Positions 53,372-64,000 of a DNA stretch of 64,000 nt are shown in pieces; position 1 is the first letter of the stretch; each line of letters begins with the position of its first letter. The stretch is from the NCBI RefSeq assembly GCF_029784165.1, contig NC_073694.1, forward strand, positions 75,163,411 to 75,227,410. Reading direction: 5' to 3'. The notes under the pieces are model-generated. The model did no database searches and was not told the DNA's origin. It was given only the letters and a program-made list of their open reading frames with translations. This DNA is from Wyeomyia smithii. Lineage: Eukaryota > Arthropoda > Insecta > Diptera > Culicidae. The position numbers were made by a program, and so were the translations under genes.

Positions 53372-54428
53372 AGGGACCATACTTAAATGACGTAGCATTT
53401 ATGGGGGGATAATCATTTTGTGACAAGGGGGGAGGGGGGTTGTAGTAAAATCGACGTAGCATTTTTTTTAAAGACTGTTTTTTTGCAGGAAAAATGTATT
53501 CTAAAATTACACTAAAACATTGCACAAAGTATTGCAGCGAGATCTGTCGAAATGTTTTTATCTGTGGCATTTTGAAATCTTCTAAATGCTCTGCTACATA
53601 AACAATCACTTGGATTTCCAAACACACAATCTGTTTTGAATACAAAAATTGTTGCTTTTTTGTGGCTTTTAATAGTGGACATTACAAGATACTTCATTTC
53701 ATTTCCGGAACAGTTTTTGTGTTTTCTGCAGACATGGATCATACTAAGTTGTTTGAACACCTTTACGCCTTGTACCAAAACACAAGCCCTTCGAAGCAGA
53801 AGATGCAGTCACGAGTCTATAAGTTGTAAATAAATTGGATCAGACACGGTTTTTTTTTCAAGTATTTTTTGTATGTGTTACTACAATCAGGTTTTTATTA
53901 CGTACCTCGTAAAAAAACCGCGTTAATTCGAAAATTCACGTAAAAAACGCGCTAATTCAAAAATCCGCGTTAAAACCGTTAGAACCAGAATTTAAAATTG
54001 TCCTCTTTGACGGTCATTCCGGATCTTTCGGAGGGCGGTGGGTATTTTTTTGGACTAAGTCTTCTACTAGATAAACACTTAAACGTTTCTGGTTCCAAAC
54101 CCACGTTAATTCGAAAATTCGCGAAAAAGTTTTTGAATTAGCGCGGTATCGCGTAAAAAAACCGCGTTAATTCAGAAATCCGCGTAAAAAACCGCGTTAA
54201 TTAAAAAATCCGCGCAGAAAAAAACCTCGTAAAAAATCCGCGTATAAAACACCGCGTAAAAAACCTGACTGCACGTATTTCTGTACGTTTTTTCAGAAGC
54301 GGAGAGGAGGGTTTCGAATGCTACGTTTTTTTCAGGGGGGGTTTGGGTTTTGTGACCAAATGCTACGAGGGGGGAGGGGGGGCTTGAAAATCATGAAAAA
54401 AATGCTACGTCATTTAAGTATGTTCCCT
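53372..54428. mobile_element. 1057-bp TIR element with nested CCGCGTTAATTC element
   Basis: Left AGGGACCATACTTAAATGAC then GTAGCATTT; right is the inverse (AAATGCTACGTCATTTAAGT to GTTCCCT), about 30 bp with one mismatch. G-rich tracts (GGGGGGAGGGGGG) sit next to both ends. A second element, 53888-54267 (CAGGTTTTT ... AAAAACCTG), is nested inside and consists of loose repeats of CGCGTTAATTCGAAAATTC. No coding. Confidence 0.7.
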
Positions 54429-54944
54429 AAGAGCAATGCAAAATAAGATTTACTGTATAATCTTACTAACATTACTAGTTATTAGTAGTTATTTAAATAA
54501 ACAAATTGAGGATAAAATAAGTGGCAAACAGTTCTGATTCTCCAGTTTTTCATATAGATTTTTATTTCAGGTAGTCTTTTTGAAGAAATATTTGGCGAGC
54601 TCTAGCGAAACTAGCAACCATTTCCGCTTAGAAACTCAATGCTGGTGAAAATTTGGGTTTGGGACGAACTTGCTATGCGGAGCAGTTGATTGAAAAAACA
54701 TTACAAACTTGCCACGAAGTTTAAATTTTGGAATTTTTTGAAAAACTAATTTTTGTACATATTTCAAATTCGTATTTTTTCTGTAAATTATACAATTTGA
54801 CTGTAAAAAAACTATTTTTGATGTAAGTACATTAAAAAATGTTCTGAGAAAATAGCATAATCGTTTGCGAGGTTTTTCAAGAAAACATTTTATTTATTTT
54901 ATTTGTTGCTGCGTACGACTTTTTACATGCTTTTTGTTTTGCAA
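54429..54944. other. AT-rich stretch, nothing recognised
   Basis: No gene or repeat boundary that I can support. Confidence 0.4.
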
Positions 54945-54946
54945 CT

Positions 54947-55105
54947 GATCTTAGGGTACGATGCTGGCCTAACTAGTCAGTCGTCGTAGGTTCGTGTCTC
55001 AGCTCGAGAGAGACTGTTAGTGTCTGCAGGATCGTAGCGCTAGCCCTGCAATCGCCCCGTGCACTGAACAGTTGGCTGCTAAATCTGTGGACAATAAACA
55101 AAAAT
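54947..55105 (+). repeat. tRNA-derived SINE, copy 1 (diverged)
   Basis: GGTACGATGCTGGCCTAACT and GTCGTCGTAGGTTCGTGTCTC correspond to the D-arm, anticodon arm and B-box of the better copy at 56668. The tail GTTAGTGTCTGCAGGATCGT, CAGTTGGCTGCTAAATCTG and AATAAACAAAAAT is shared. B-box partly decayed. Confidence 0.65.
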
Positions 55106-56540
55106 ATTTTAAATATTCTAAAAACCAAATAATTAGCTTGATTGATGTGATATTTCCGGCAAAGCTGTAGATGGTAGTTCTATTTAGAATATTGATTGAA
55201 TATCTCAAAAATTTCTGAAGATTTTTTTTCGAAACTAGAACGATTCGTTTGATTGGTGCGATGTTTTCGGCAAGCTTTTTGGCAGTAGTTGACTATTAAA
55301 AATATTCTAAATTAAACATTTCAAAGAGCTGATTTTTGAAAAATATTATATTTTTTAAAAACGGCATAATGTAAACGGAACATTGATGATCATGGAGGAA
55401 TAAAAATTAAAAATTCCTTAGAAAAAAATCTAATAAAAAGGATTTGGGAAAATTTCAGGAAACATTTTTTTTTTCTTGAAAAGTTTAAAAGAAATTAAAA
55501 ATAAATTTGTTTCCTTAACTAATGCCTCAACTTCCCATGACTTTTTCCGCAAAAAAAAAACAAAAGTACGCGAAGTGCTGTTTTGTTTGTTGTTGTTGCC
55601 CTAATAGGTTGTTATGCGTTGAATAAAAACGGTGCTTTTATCATATTTTAACAAGACAGATAGACAAATATAATGAATGCACAATATAGCTAACATTTTC
55701 GGTAAAAGTGATATGCGCTATTACTTCCAATTTAAGGTTCAAACATTGACGATCATCCGTCGATAGAACAAAACCTAGTTACCGTTTTTGACAATCGGGA
55801 ATTTCTTGCAATCATGCGGGAAAAATGCGGGAGCTCGAAAATGTAAAATGAGTGGCCACCCTGTATATGCCACTCGGCCCTTTGGAGCACTTTTATACTT
55901 TCGGTTTTGCAAGTGATTGCTATACCTTTCTAGGAGAAAGGCAAAACATGTTTCTAAGACTGCTTGAACTCACCCACTTTTCTCAGAGATGGAAGGACTG
56001 ATTTGCACAAAATAAGTTGCAATAGAAATGACTAGTTGCCTAATAATACCCTATTGAATTTTATTATAATCGGTCTGTAACTTTATCTGTTATGTATAAA
56101 AATGTAAAAGCTATGAAACTCCATTATCTCAGAAACTACACAACCGATTTGAACAAAATAGGTATCAAATGAACGGACTGTCTTCAAAACCCCTAAATAA
56201 CGAATTTTATGATGATTTAACATGTAGTTCGAAGGTTATGAAAAGAAACGTGTTCAGACTTCAGAAACTTTTTTAAATTCACTCGTGTTACCAAAGATGG
56301 CATGACTGATTTCAACAATCTTAGTTTTAAATTGAAGGTTTAGTTGCTTTATTGGTACCCATTTCATTTGATTATAACACTGGTTGACAAAATAGAAAAA
56401 CCTAAATTAATCAACCTAGCGGTCAGACCCAGCTTTTCTCATTCAAACTTTTATTTGTAAAAATAGATTCACATGAACGCTACAATCCAATAAATGTATA
56501 TTCACTCTTTAGGTTCTAAAATATTGATGTTGTAATCTAT
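55106..56540. other. AT-rich with dispersed mosquito repeat fragments
   Basis: 55880-56400 holds two loosely repeated units (CTCACCCACTTTTCTCAGAG and CTCGTGTTACCAAAGATGGC) preceded by TACCTTTCTAGGAGAAAGGC, a phrase I associate with dispersed mosquito repeats. No gene. Confidence 0.45.
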
Positions 56541-56667
56541 ACATATAAAAATGCAGTCTGGTCTGTCTGTCTGTCTGGCTGAACCATATAGGCTCGAAAA
56601 CTACCGAGCCGATCGAAGTGAAAATTGGTATGCAGGGGTTTTTGGTGCCGATAAAGGTAACTCTCCC
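56541..56667. repeat. Dispersed repeat with GTCTGTCTGTCTGT and ACCGAGCCGATCGAAG
   Basis: CTATACATATAAAAATGCAG followed by (GTCT)n and AAACTACCGAGCCGATCG is a common arrangement at ends of dispersed insect repeats. Its boundary with the SINE is not clear. Confidence 0.4.
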
Positions 56668-56826
56668 AGCTGGTCTCGAGGTACGATGCTGGCTTAACAA
56701 GCCAGTCATCGTAGGTTCGAACTCGGCTCGGGAGAGACTGTTAGTGTCAGTAGGATCGTAGCGCTAGCCCCGCAATTGTCCTGTACACTCAACAGTTGGC
56801 TGCGAAGTCTGTGTATAATAAACAGA
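56668..56826 (+). repeat. tRNA-derived SINE, copy 2
   Basis: AGCTGGTCTCGAGGTACGATG resembles an A-box/D-arm. CTGGC-TTAACAA-GCCAG is a perfect anticodon stem-loop with anticodon AAC (Val-like). GGTTCGAACTC fits the pol III B-box. A tRNA-unrelated tail follows (TGTTAGTGTCAGTAGGATCG, CAGTTGGCTGCGAAGTCTG), ending AATAAACAGAAGG. The acceptor stem does not close, so it is a SINE head and not a tRNA gene. About 80 percent identical by eye to 54947-55105. Confidence 0.72.
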
Positions 56827-57139
56827 AGGACCAAGGCTTTGCTTTTTTAAAGGATCCTATGATAGTTTGAGACCCCTCCCTCTTCTGGAAGGGAAGGGTT
56901 TTATACAAATGAAACATAAATTTCTGCACAACTCAAGAACAAACCATGCAAATGAAACCAAATTTGACATGTGGAAGTTTTGAGGGATAACAAATATGTT
57001 CATAATAGTTGGACGCACCTCCCTTTTCTGGAAAGAAGGGGTTCAATACAAATGAAACACGAATCTGCACATCTCGAGAACTAATCGACTAAATGGAACC
57101 AAATTTGGCAGGTAAATGCTTTTAGTGGTAAAAATATGT
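56827..57139. repeat. Tandem repeat array, left part (CCTCCCTCTTCTGGAAGGGA units)
   Basis: Units of about 140 bp with CCTCCCTCTTCTGGAAGGGA, ATACAAATGAAACA, TCTGCACATCTCGAGAACTA and GGAACCAAATTTGGCAGGT. The array is cut at 57147 by a transposon and continues at 61008. Confidence 0.8.
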
Positions 57140-57292
57140 CCATAATGTAGCAATGGGCGATATTGTATCGGTATCGGAAATATCGATACTTCTGAGACGA
57201 TATTTCGATTTTTTGGATCGATACACAAACGTCCGATACTCGACCGTATCGATACTGAAAACCGCGATATTTGTATCGATATTCTTTTATGC

Positions 57293-57593
57293 ATAAGGCA
57301 ATCCACGGGTGACGTTTTTTTGCTTGTACGTTTGTTACTGTTCCTGGTTTTTAAGCTGCAAAATCAAAACACGGCCAAAACCGAAATCTTTTAATGTCGG
57401 CAATAATATCAAAAGTGATTTTATATTGTTGTATTTAGGATTGGCACTCACGATACTAGAGCTACCGATCGGATAACATTTGTTTTTCACGCTTCTGGAT
57501 CCAGATTGCATACAAGTTGAGACCGATCGAACATACATAAAGCTGTCATAAGTTGAAATCAGCTGATCGCAACTGTCTCGTGGATTGCCTTAT
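57293..57593. mobile_element. About 300-bp nested TIR element, ATAAGGCAATCCACG ends
   Basis: ATAAGGCAATCCACG at left and CGTGGATTGCCTTAT at right are exact inverses. Non-coding interior; no clear duplication beyond TA. Confidence 0.6.
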
Positions 57594-57779
57594 ACGGACC
57601 TAAGGAGAGACAACTGGGTATAGATTTGCATCCACTTTGGGAACCACTCGTTGATTGGTTGAAATTGAAAACCCCGGGTGCGTTAAATTTTATCATCAGG
57701 CTTGCTGGCAGTGTTGCTGAACAACATGTTTCGTTGTTTTGATTTATGTTTTTTTTATGTTGTCGCCTGTTATCTAAAA

Positions 57780-57960
57780 TATTTTCAAGGGAGCATTCAA
57801 AACAAAGTACAAAGCGTACGAATGCGGGTATAGTACGAGATCCGACTTGGATCATCACTTATATCAATTACCAAAATATCTAAAAGTGCGCAAGGAGTTA
57901 ATACGGTTTTGCGTGAAGCATAAGAACAGCATATCGCTGCTCAATGTCGGAAGTAAATAG
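57780..57960 (+). pseudogene. THAP-like domain fragment
   Basis: After an AG acceptor-like site (TATTTTCAAG) the frame reads FKTKYKAYECGYSTRSDLDH then HLYQLPKYLKVRKELIRFCV and stops at 57958. The H-x-x-(Y/F)-x-x-P-K plus R-K-x-x-x-x-F-C arrangement recalls the first half of a THAP zinc finger. Further on (58085-58140) DDTFDFKDIKDADSP resembles the later part. Whether this is a transposase or a captured host exon is unclear. Confidence 0.35.
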
Positions 57961-58504
57961 TGTAGTGTATGCTCATTTTTACTTTTGAATCCGTTCTGGA
58001 TTAAGTTTGGAACATACCTGTTTAGGCATATTGCTTGTGCGGAGAGTACAATTCAGATGGGTCAATGAATGAATCATAATGATAGATGACACGTTTGATT
58101 TTAAGGATATTAAAGATGCAGATTCTCCGGTAACCCTCAGACGGTAAAACTATCGCCTGCAGGAGGAATTGTGCATAATGCTGATGAAAAGCATTAAAAA
58201 CATTCTAATATTTTCCGAGTGAATGGCATCACTTATGAAAAATACAACAGGGATCATCGAGGTGGGCGAAGAAGAAGAGTAAGAAGCCAGATGTCTTCCC
58301 TTAGATACGGACCAGCTAGCTGACATCGCGCCATGTTACAAGGGCTAACATCTCAATGTGTACACGAGATCACCGCCACTTTTCATACGCTATGTTATGC
58401 TGTCTGTCAGTGTCAGTGGAGCCCACACTTCGTAGAACCGCTGCGATGTTAGCTGCGATAAAGCAAAGCAAATCGGATAGAGATGCCAGCTAGTTGATAC
58501 GAGC

Positions 58505-59410
58505 TGGAACCACTGAAAAGTAGCAATACTCAGAGGGAGAGATATGCGAAGAGAGTGTTGTGAGCCAAATGAACATGTCAAAATTCGATCCAAACGAACA
58601 AGAAAGGTAAGACATTGAAAGGTATTGCAATAAGGTTCAATAAAAAATATATTTATTTTTACGCGTTTTTCATGTTTTATTGCTAAAACATGAATTGAGA
58701 ATGCTCTAAAGTTGCTTCATCACAGTGAACACACACAGTGAAGCTCACAAACCCTTTGTATGGTCTACAGAATAATGATGAAAGCATATAAAATTAAACA
58801 TAAACATAAAATTTAACACCTTCACGATTTTTGTGATGCACTTTATTATTGTGCATGCAGAGAAAAATCGGAAGCGACGAGTCGCTCGCCTGACAAAGAT
58901 TTTCCAGCGACGTTCGTAGTATTTTTATATAAAGCAGTCTTTGATTCAACATAAAATGACCCAAAATATGCGACTGTATCATTTTCTAATAGTTTTGATT
59001 GTTTTCTAGTCGCAAAACTATGTCAATTCTATCAAAGAACATTAAAACTGCATTGTACTGTGCGAGAAATAATCATGCAATATGACATCGCTAGAAATTT
59101 TCGCGTCGCTGGACTCACCAGCGAATTGCAGAGTAGTGTTTCAGCGACAATATTCCCCAGGACTTCCACCGTCACCATCAGTTATACGAGCCGAATAAAA
59201 AAGCGCTCGAGACCGGACTCGAGAAGCGACTTGGCACCTCTGATATGTGAAACCTAGTTGCCAAATCAGCGGTTTTTTTCATCGCTTATCTCTCCCTCTG
59301 AGGATCTCTACTGAAAAGCTGCCACTGTCAGTATAAATATCGCACAAGTCTATTTGCACTAGCAAAACTTAGATGGAGAAATAGAAAGAGAGAATGTTGT
59401 GAGCCAAACG
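58505..59410. repeat. Dispersed repeat pieces around GTGTTGTGAGCCAAATGAAC
   Basis: 58505-58615 is the inverse of 45135-45200 plus 45572-45600. 59226-59300 is the inverse of 38740-38835. 59395-59440 has a second AATGTTGTGAGCCAAACGAA. These are parts of one repeat family with CTCCCTCTGAG and GTTGTGAGCCAAA landmarks. No gene. Confidence 0.6.
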
Positions 59411-59832
59411 AACTGTCAAAATCTGAGCCAAACGCAGCATAGGGCCAAATTCGAAATTTGTTTTACTTAAGCCACACATTTAAAGCCAAAAAGGAGTGCT
59501 CAATAATAACGTGTTCTCAAATACTTTCAAAAATAGGCATAGCTCTACGTTGCATTATTAAGCCACAAAACTTATATTGTTTCTCTGACAATTGATTAAA
59601 ATATTGTTTGTTTACATTTATACTCAGTTTCATTTGTTTTTATTTAAATTAATTCTACTTTCTGCGTTAAAATACATCCACAAACCCCTCAAACGAAATT
59701 CAACGTTATCAGAAATGATGTTTGGCTTCGATTTAGTTGGGCTATAACCCAACGAGCGGGAGCCCAACTGAAACGTAGCCCAACTAAACATAGCCCAACG
59801 AGCGAAATTTGACTGTATTTTAAAAACAAATA

Positions 59833-60011
59833 CACTAAGGTCGCTTTTTACGCGGTTTATTTTTACGCGGCTTTTTTTACGCGGATTCCGGAATTTACGC
59901 GTTTTTTTTACGCGGATTCCGGAATTTACGCGTTTTTTTTACGCGGGTTCCGGAATTTACGCGGTTTTTTTTACGCGGCACGTATCCCCCGCGTAAAACG
60001 CGACTTTAGTG
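59833..60011. mobile_element. 179-bp MITE made of TTTACGCGG repeats, TA duplication
   Basis: CACTAAGGTCGCTTTTTACG at left, CGTAAAACGCGACTTTAGTG at right, TA on both sides. The interior holds three near-identical copies of TTTTACGCGGATTCCGGAAT followed by TTACGCG. Likely Tc1/mariner-like MITE. Confidence 0.8.
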
Positions 60012-60860
60012 TATAAGTTTTCTGGTTACACTGTTCAGATCAAATATTGGCAAGCGGAAACTAACTCATGCTCTATTTGCAATATTTATTAGTTAGAAAA
60101 ATTCAGCGGTAGACTTCACTATCTTATTTTCGCTGACATATCTAACTTTTTTATGTCATCAACTTCCTCATCAATTAATATGGAAGTGTGTCAATAACTT
60201 ATACAAATAAGACGGGAGCTTCACAGCCCATTGGGCCAGTGAATACAAATCTTGAAGATATAAAGTAAGTTGAATTCAATACTGGCAAAACTCAAAATTC
60301 ATAGTTTTGAGAAAAACGCGTTTGAAAATTTGCGTAAAAAATTTCTTTTTTCATTTTCGTGAAAAATTCCAATTTTAAGATTTCTCATATTTATTGAACT
60401 TGTTTGGGTCTATCATGTGCATGTAATAAGCAAGATACAAGAATTGTAACCTCATTTTTCTGCCTTTTTAGGGATATTTTAGATTTGTGCAATAAAGGCA
60501 CATCTACTTATATTGCTGGATATATTTTAAATTTTGAAACGGGTCTTTGTGAGATGAAACTTCATTGTATTTGGCATCGTTTGCCATCAATAACTCAAAA
60601 CTGCAAAATTTTGAGTTGTGCCAATTTTGAATTCAACTGACGATAAGTTGTTTAATTCACTTGTTTGTCAAAGCTCAGAATTTCTGCATTACCTGTATGT
60701 ATTTGTTTGTGAAGTCATTTGATTCATGCTGCTCTAGAGAATGCGGATAGATACCAGAAAAACAACAAAAAGTCGGCACATCAAATTTTCATTGCTGGAA
60801 ACCACCAAAATTGTCGAAGAAAGTCGCGAGTCGATATAATATACAGTAATATCAAAATTC
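60012..60860. other. AT-rich interior of the hAT-like element
   Basis: No domain recognised. ORFs 60404-60640 and 60719-60913 look like chance frames. Confidence 0.4.
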
Positions 60861-61007
60861 AAAAAAATAATCTCAGCTATTGTATCGATACTTCTGGTAT
60901 CGATACTTTTTGACCGATGTTTTGGGTATCTCGATACTTTTGGTTCTTCGGGTATCGATACTGAAGTATCGATACTCTCCGTCGTATCGCCCAATGCTAC
61001 CATAATG

Positions 61008-61430
61008 TTTTGACACCCCTCCTTCTCTTGGAAGGGAGGGGTGCCATACAAATGAAACACAAATTTCTGCACATCTCGAGAACTAACCGAGTAAATGGAA
61101 CCAAATTTAGCATGTGAATGTTTTAGGGGTAACAAACATTCCATAATGGTTCGAAACCCCTCACTCTTCTTTAAGGGAGGGGTCTCATACAAATGAAACA
61201 CAAATTTCGCACAGCTTAAGAACCAATCAAGAAAATACAACCAAATTTGGTATGTGATTATTTTTATAATGCTTCGACGGCCTCCCTCTTCTGGAAGGGA
61301 GGGGTTCCATACAAATGAAGCACAAATTTCTGCACATCTCGCGATCTAGTCAACTAAATGGAACCGTATTTGGCAGGTGAATGTTTTTAGTGGTCACAAA
61401 TATGTTCCATAATCGACCTCAGGCAACATT
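61008..61430. repeat. Tandem repeat array, right part (continues 56827-57139)
   Basis: Three further units, each with CCTC(C)CTCTTCTGGAAGGGA, CATACAAATGAAACACAAAT, TCTGCACATCTCGAG and GTGAATGTTTTTAG, spaced about 135-145 bp. Confidence 0.8.
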
Positions 61431-63030
61431 TTGGATTGTAAGATAAACTGCCGGTTTATGGAAAATAGGCAAAATGGCCGATTTCCACCCAATATAATAA
61501 TATCCGGATCTAGTATGATATACAGGAGCTAAAATCGACCACAGATACCATGTTGAATTCTAAGATGGCGACTTCCGGATTCTGAAAAACAGCTGAAAAT
61601 GACCAATTACCACCCAATATGAGTGTTTCTTTAACCGGTATGACGTTCAAAATCCAGAAATTGTCTCCAAATGCCATTATGAAATCCAAAATGGCGACTT
61701 CCGGTTTCTGAAAAACAGCGGAAAGTTACCAAATATCACCCAATATGGGTATTTCCGGGATTGTTATGATGCACTGAAGCCACAAATCGACTTCAGACAA
61801 CATTTTGAATTGTAGGATGACGACTTCCGGCATCTGGAACACAGCCGAAAATGACCAAATATCACCCAATATGAGTGTTTTTTTAACCAGAATGACGCTC
61901 AGAAGCAAGAAATTGTCTCCAAATGCATTATGAAATCCAAATTGCGACTTCCGGTTTCTGAAAAACAGCGGAAAGTCACCAAATACCACCCAATATGAGT
62001 ATTTCCGGAATCGTAATGATGCACTGCAGCCACAAATCGACTTCAGACAACATTTTGAATTGTAAGATGGCATCTTCCGGTTTCTGGAAAACAGCCTGAA
62101 ATTGACGATTCCCATTAAATATGAGTATCTCCGGAACCCCAGAAAGATGTACAGAAGCTAAAAATCGATCACAGACACAATCTTGAATTTCAAGATGGTG
62201 ACTTCCGGTGTCTGGCAAACTGCCGGAAATGACCAAATACCATTCAATATGAATGTTTTCGGAACCAGAATTACGCCCAGATGAGAGAAATTGATTTAAC
62301 AGGTAATTTTAAAGTCCAAAATGACGACTTTCGGTTTCTGAAAAACATCCCAAAGTGACCAAATACCACCCAATATGAGTATCTCCGGAGCCAGAATGTT
62401 GCAAGAAGCTAAAAATTGACCTCAGACACCATTATGAATTGTAGGATGGCAACTTCTGGTATCTGGAAAACAGCCAAAAATGGCCGATTTCCATCTAACA
62501 TGAGTATCTCCGGATCTAGAATGATACACAGCAGCTGAAATCGACCACAGACCCCATTTTGGATTCTAGGTTGGCGAATTCCGGTTTCTGGGAAACAGCC
62601 GAAAATGATCGAATAACACCCAATATGGGTGTTTCTTCATCCAGAATGACGCTCAGAGGCCAGAAATTATCTTAAATACCATTTTGAAATCCAAGATGGC
62701 GACTTCCGGTTTGTGAAAAACAGCCTAAAATAACCAAATACAATCCAATATGAGTATCTCTGAAATCAGAATGATGCAATGAGCTAACAATTGACCTCCG
62801 ATTTGATTTCCGTAATCGAGATGTACATAGAAACCAAACATTGACCCTAGACACCATTTTGAATTTAAAGACGACCACTTTTAGTTTCTGGAAAACAACC
62901 AGAATAACTGATTACCTCCCAATAGGCGTATTTCCGGTGTCAGATTGATACCAGAAATCCTGCTGAAAATGACCGAATACCACCCAATATGAATATGTTC
63001 AGAATTGGGGTGATGTACAGAAGCCAAAAG
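61430..63030. repeat. Divergent tandem array, period about 125 bp, about 13 units
   Basis: Units contain GATGGCGACTTCCGGTTTCT, GAAAAACAGC, ACCACCCAATATGAGTATTT and CCGGAA. GACTTCCGG or its variants fall at about 61568, 61695, 61822, 61945, 62070, 62195, 62324, 62450, 62575, 62699 and 62874. Each stop-rich unit gives short ORFs (for example 61726-62236) that reflect the repeat and not genes. Single units occur at 30190 and, inverted, at 49810. Confidence 0.88.
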
Positions 63031-64000
63031 TCGAGGATGTTGTTATTTCGATAAAACCAATCATTTCAAACGATTTGTCTTTTGGCTTTGATCATATCCT
63101 ATGGCCGATTCGTCGTGCATTTGCAGACTTTAAACACATCGCAAAGAATCAGTGAACTTGGAACGTTCAAATAGTAGGGTAGGGAAAAAATAGAAATAGA
63201 ATCTCTTCTATTTTTGCCGCCGACCGTTCCCAACGGTTGCCGGCTGCTGTCATTGACATGGCAAAGGCAAACGTGCCTCTTCACACCTACACAAAGTCAC
63301 ATATAGAGACTTATCGAATAAAAATGTGTGCTTCTCTTTTTGGCACACACGACCAGGGGGCTCTTGTGGCTGTCAAACTCCATACATTATCCATCTACCA
63401 CTCATTGATTCTGGTACCAGCGTTTCTGGTACCCACTTTTTGGTTGGTTTGCCCTAAAACAAGTGAAATAGAGTAAACGTCCCATTTTGTCGGTAGACTT
63501 ATTCTCGAGTAAATGTCGTTTTAGATGAAAAAAAAACAAAAGCTCAACATTTGTTTTCAGGACAATGTGCACTTTCATTGAATAAGATGTTTTGTAAGCA
63601 TTTGAAATGAAATATTACCGCCGTGATGAATTTATGATTGGTTAGGCAAAATGTTGACGTTTATAGGCCCCTGCACACGACAGCCAGTCAAAACATTAAT
63701 AGCACCGGCAACGCTGCTTGGCGATGTCAAATTTCGACAAACGGGAAGGAAAAAATCACAAGAAGGTTGTATGCAAAGCCACGACCGCAAGGTTGAAGTA
63801 GAATACTTTTACAAGAAAGATAACCTGGCTGCTTGCGTGTCAGTCATTTTTTCTAGTAAATAAACGTTGACCGTTCAGTGGCAGTATTGTAATTTCTTTT
63901 TGTCTGATATTTTGAATGAAGTTCATTGGATATTTTTAAATTTTGTGCAAATGAGAAGTTGAAGTGCTGCCGAATTGTAATATGCACATTTAACGACATC
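63031..64000. other. End of window, no supported gene
   Basis: 63237-63476 and 63651-63863 are ATG-led ORFs of 79 and 70 codons. The first has a hydrophobic C-terminal stretch (LILVPAFLVPTFWLV); neither matches a family I know. No splice or poly(A) context that would make them convincing. Confidence 0.4.

Larger units (their letters stand above)
57148..60999. mobile_element. 3852-bp hAT-like element with perfect 8-bp duplication
   Basis: Ends TAGCAATGGGCGATA and inverse TATCGCCCAATGCTA, flanked by CCATAATG on both sides (57140-57147, 61000-61007), inside a tandem array. Both ends carry several GTATCGATAC/TATCGATA motifs. 8-bp duplication and short TAG..CTA ends fit hAT. No transposase is preserved; the interior has a nested TIR element (57293-57593), a THAP-like fragment (about 57780-57960), dispersed repeats (58505-58615, 59226-59410) and a MITE (59833-60011). 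Confidence 0.8.

Noticed and set aside
56668..56740. Possible tRNA-Val gene
   Set aside because: The anticodon arm and B-box are good, but the acceptor and T stems do not pair properly and the unit continues into a tail shared with 54947-55105, so it is a SINE head.
61726..62878. ORFs with repeated CSASLRFRK or LQCIITIPE phrases
   Set aside because: They reflect the 125-bp tandem repeat read in one frame; stops and frame changes between units argue against a repeat protein.
63237..63863. Two ATG-led ORFs near the end of the window
   Set aside because: Neither has a recognisable domain, splice context or poly(A) signal; kept only as notes.
1..64000. CRISPR arrays, operons, bacterial-type promoters or rRNA genes
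   Set aside because: None seen. The direct repeats here are satellites or transposon ends, and the genes have spliceosomal introns.

Overview
The window looks like a piece of a mosquito genome, most likely culicine. It is AT-rich and intron-containing, and it is dominated by transposable elements of the kinds abundant in mosquitoes: DD37E Tc1/mariner relics, BEL/Pao elements whose Gag carries a PHD finger, copia, many hAT-like and TA-inserting MITEs, and divergent tandem repeats. The host genes are clearly insect. The species call is inference; no search could be run.

I can support four host genes. They are an NDUFAF6-type complex I assembly factor (21820-22822, plus, 2 exons), a ZAD plus three-C2H2 zinc-finger protein (25224-26556, minus, 2 exons), an ACAD9/enigma-like acyl-CoA dehydrogenase-family protein (32285-34574, plus, 4 exons) and BTBD9 (35855-38228, minus, 3 exons). 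All four give open reading frames across GT-AG introns with consistent phase. Two of them, NDUFAF6 and the ACAD9-like gene, belong to families that assemble respiratory complex I, and they lie about 10 kb apart.

Region by region. 1-0.9 kb is a non-autonomous piggyBac-like element flanked by TTAA. 1.2-14.1 kb is a tandem duplication of a decayed BEL/Pao element that already held a dead DD37E transposon and a MITE. The first copy also holds a 1635-bp inverted-repeat element carrying what looks like a small spliced Cys/His-rich gene; the second copy keeps the empty site. 14.1-21.6 kb is a foldback repeat followed by a hAT-like element with an internal 3.4-kb tandem duplication, each unit holding a dead DD37E relic. 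Its right end, rich in TATCGATA, lies about 180 bp upstream of NDUFAF6. 23.1-24.7 kb is a 1.5-kb segment between perfect 40-bp direct repeats. 27.9-29.5 kb is a satellite with a period of about 175 bp. 38.9-46.8 kb is a cluster of one MITE family (ends CCACATACATAAG, 5-bp target duplications) into which a 4.8-kb copia element inserted; the copia in turn contains another copy of the MITE. 50.2-52.4 kb is a shattered non-LTR retrotransposon. 53.4-54.4 kb is a nested inverted-repeat element. 54.9-56.8 kb holds two tRNA-derived SINE copies. 57.1-61.0 kb is a 3.85-kb hAT-like element, with a perfect 8-bp target duplication, inside a short tandem array. 61.4-63.0 kb is an array of about 125-bp repeats.

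The host genes are ordinary single-copy genes between repeats and do not form an operon. The most unusual objects are the 1.6-kb element with a multi-exon gene and an empty-site control, the 5-bp-duplication MITE family, and the transposon ends built from TATCGATA motifs next to a mitochondrial gene promoter.
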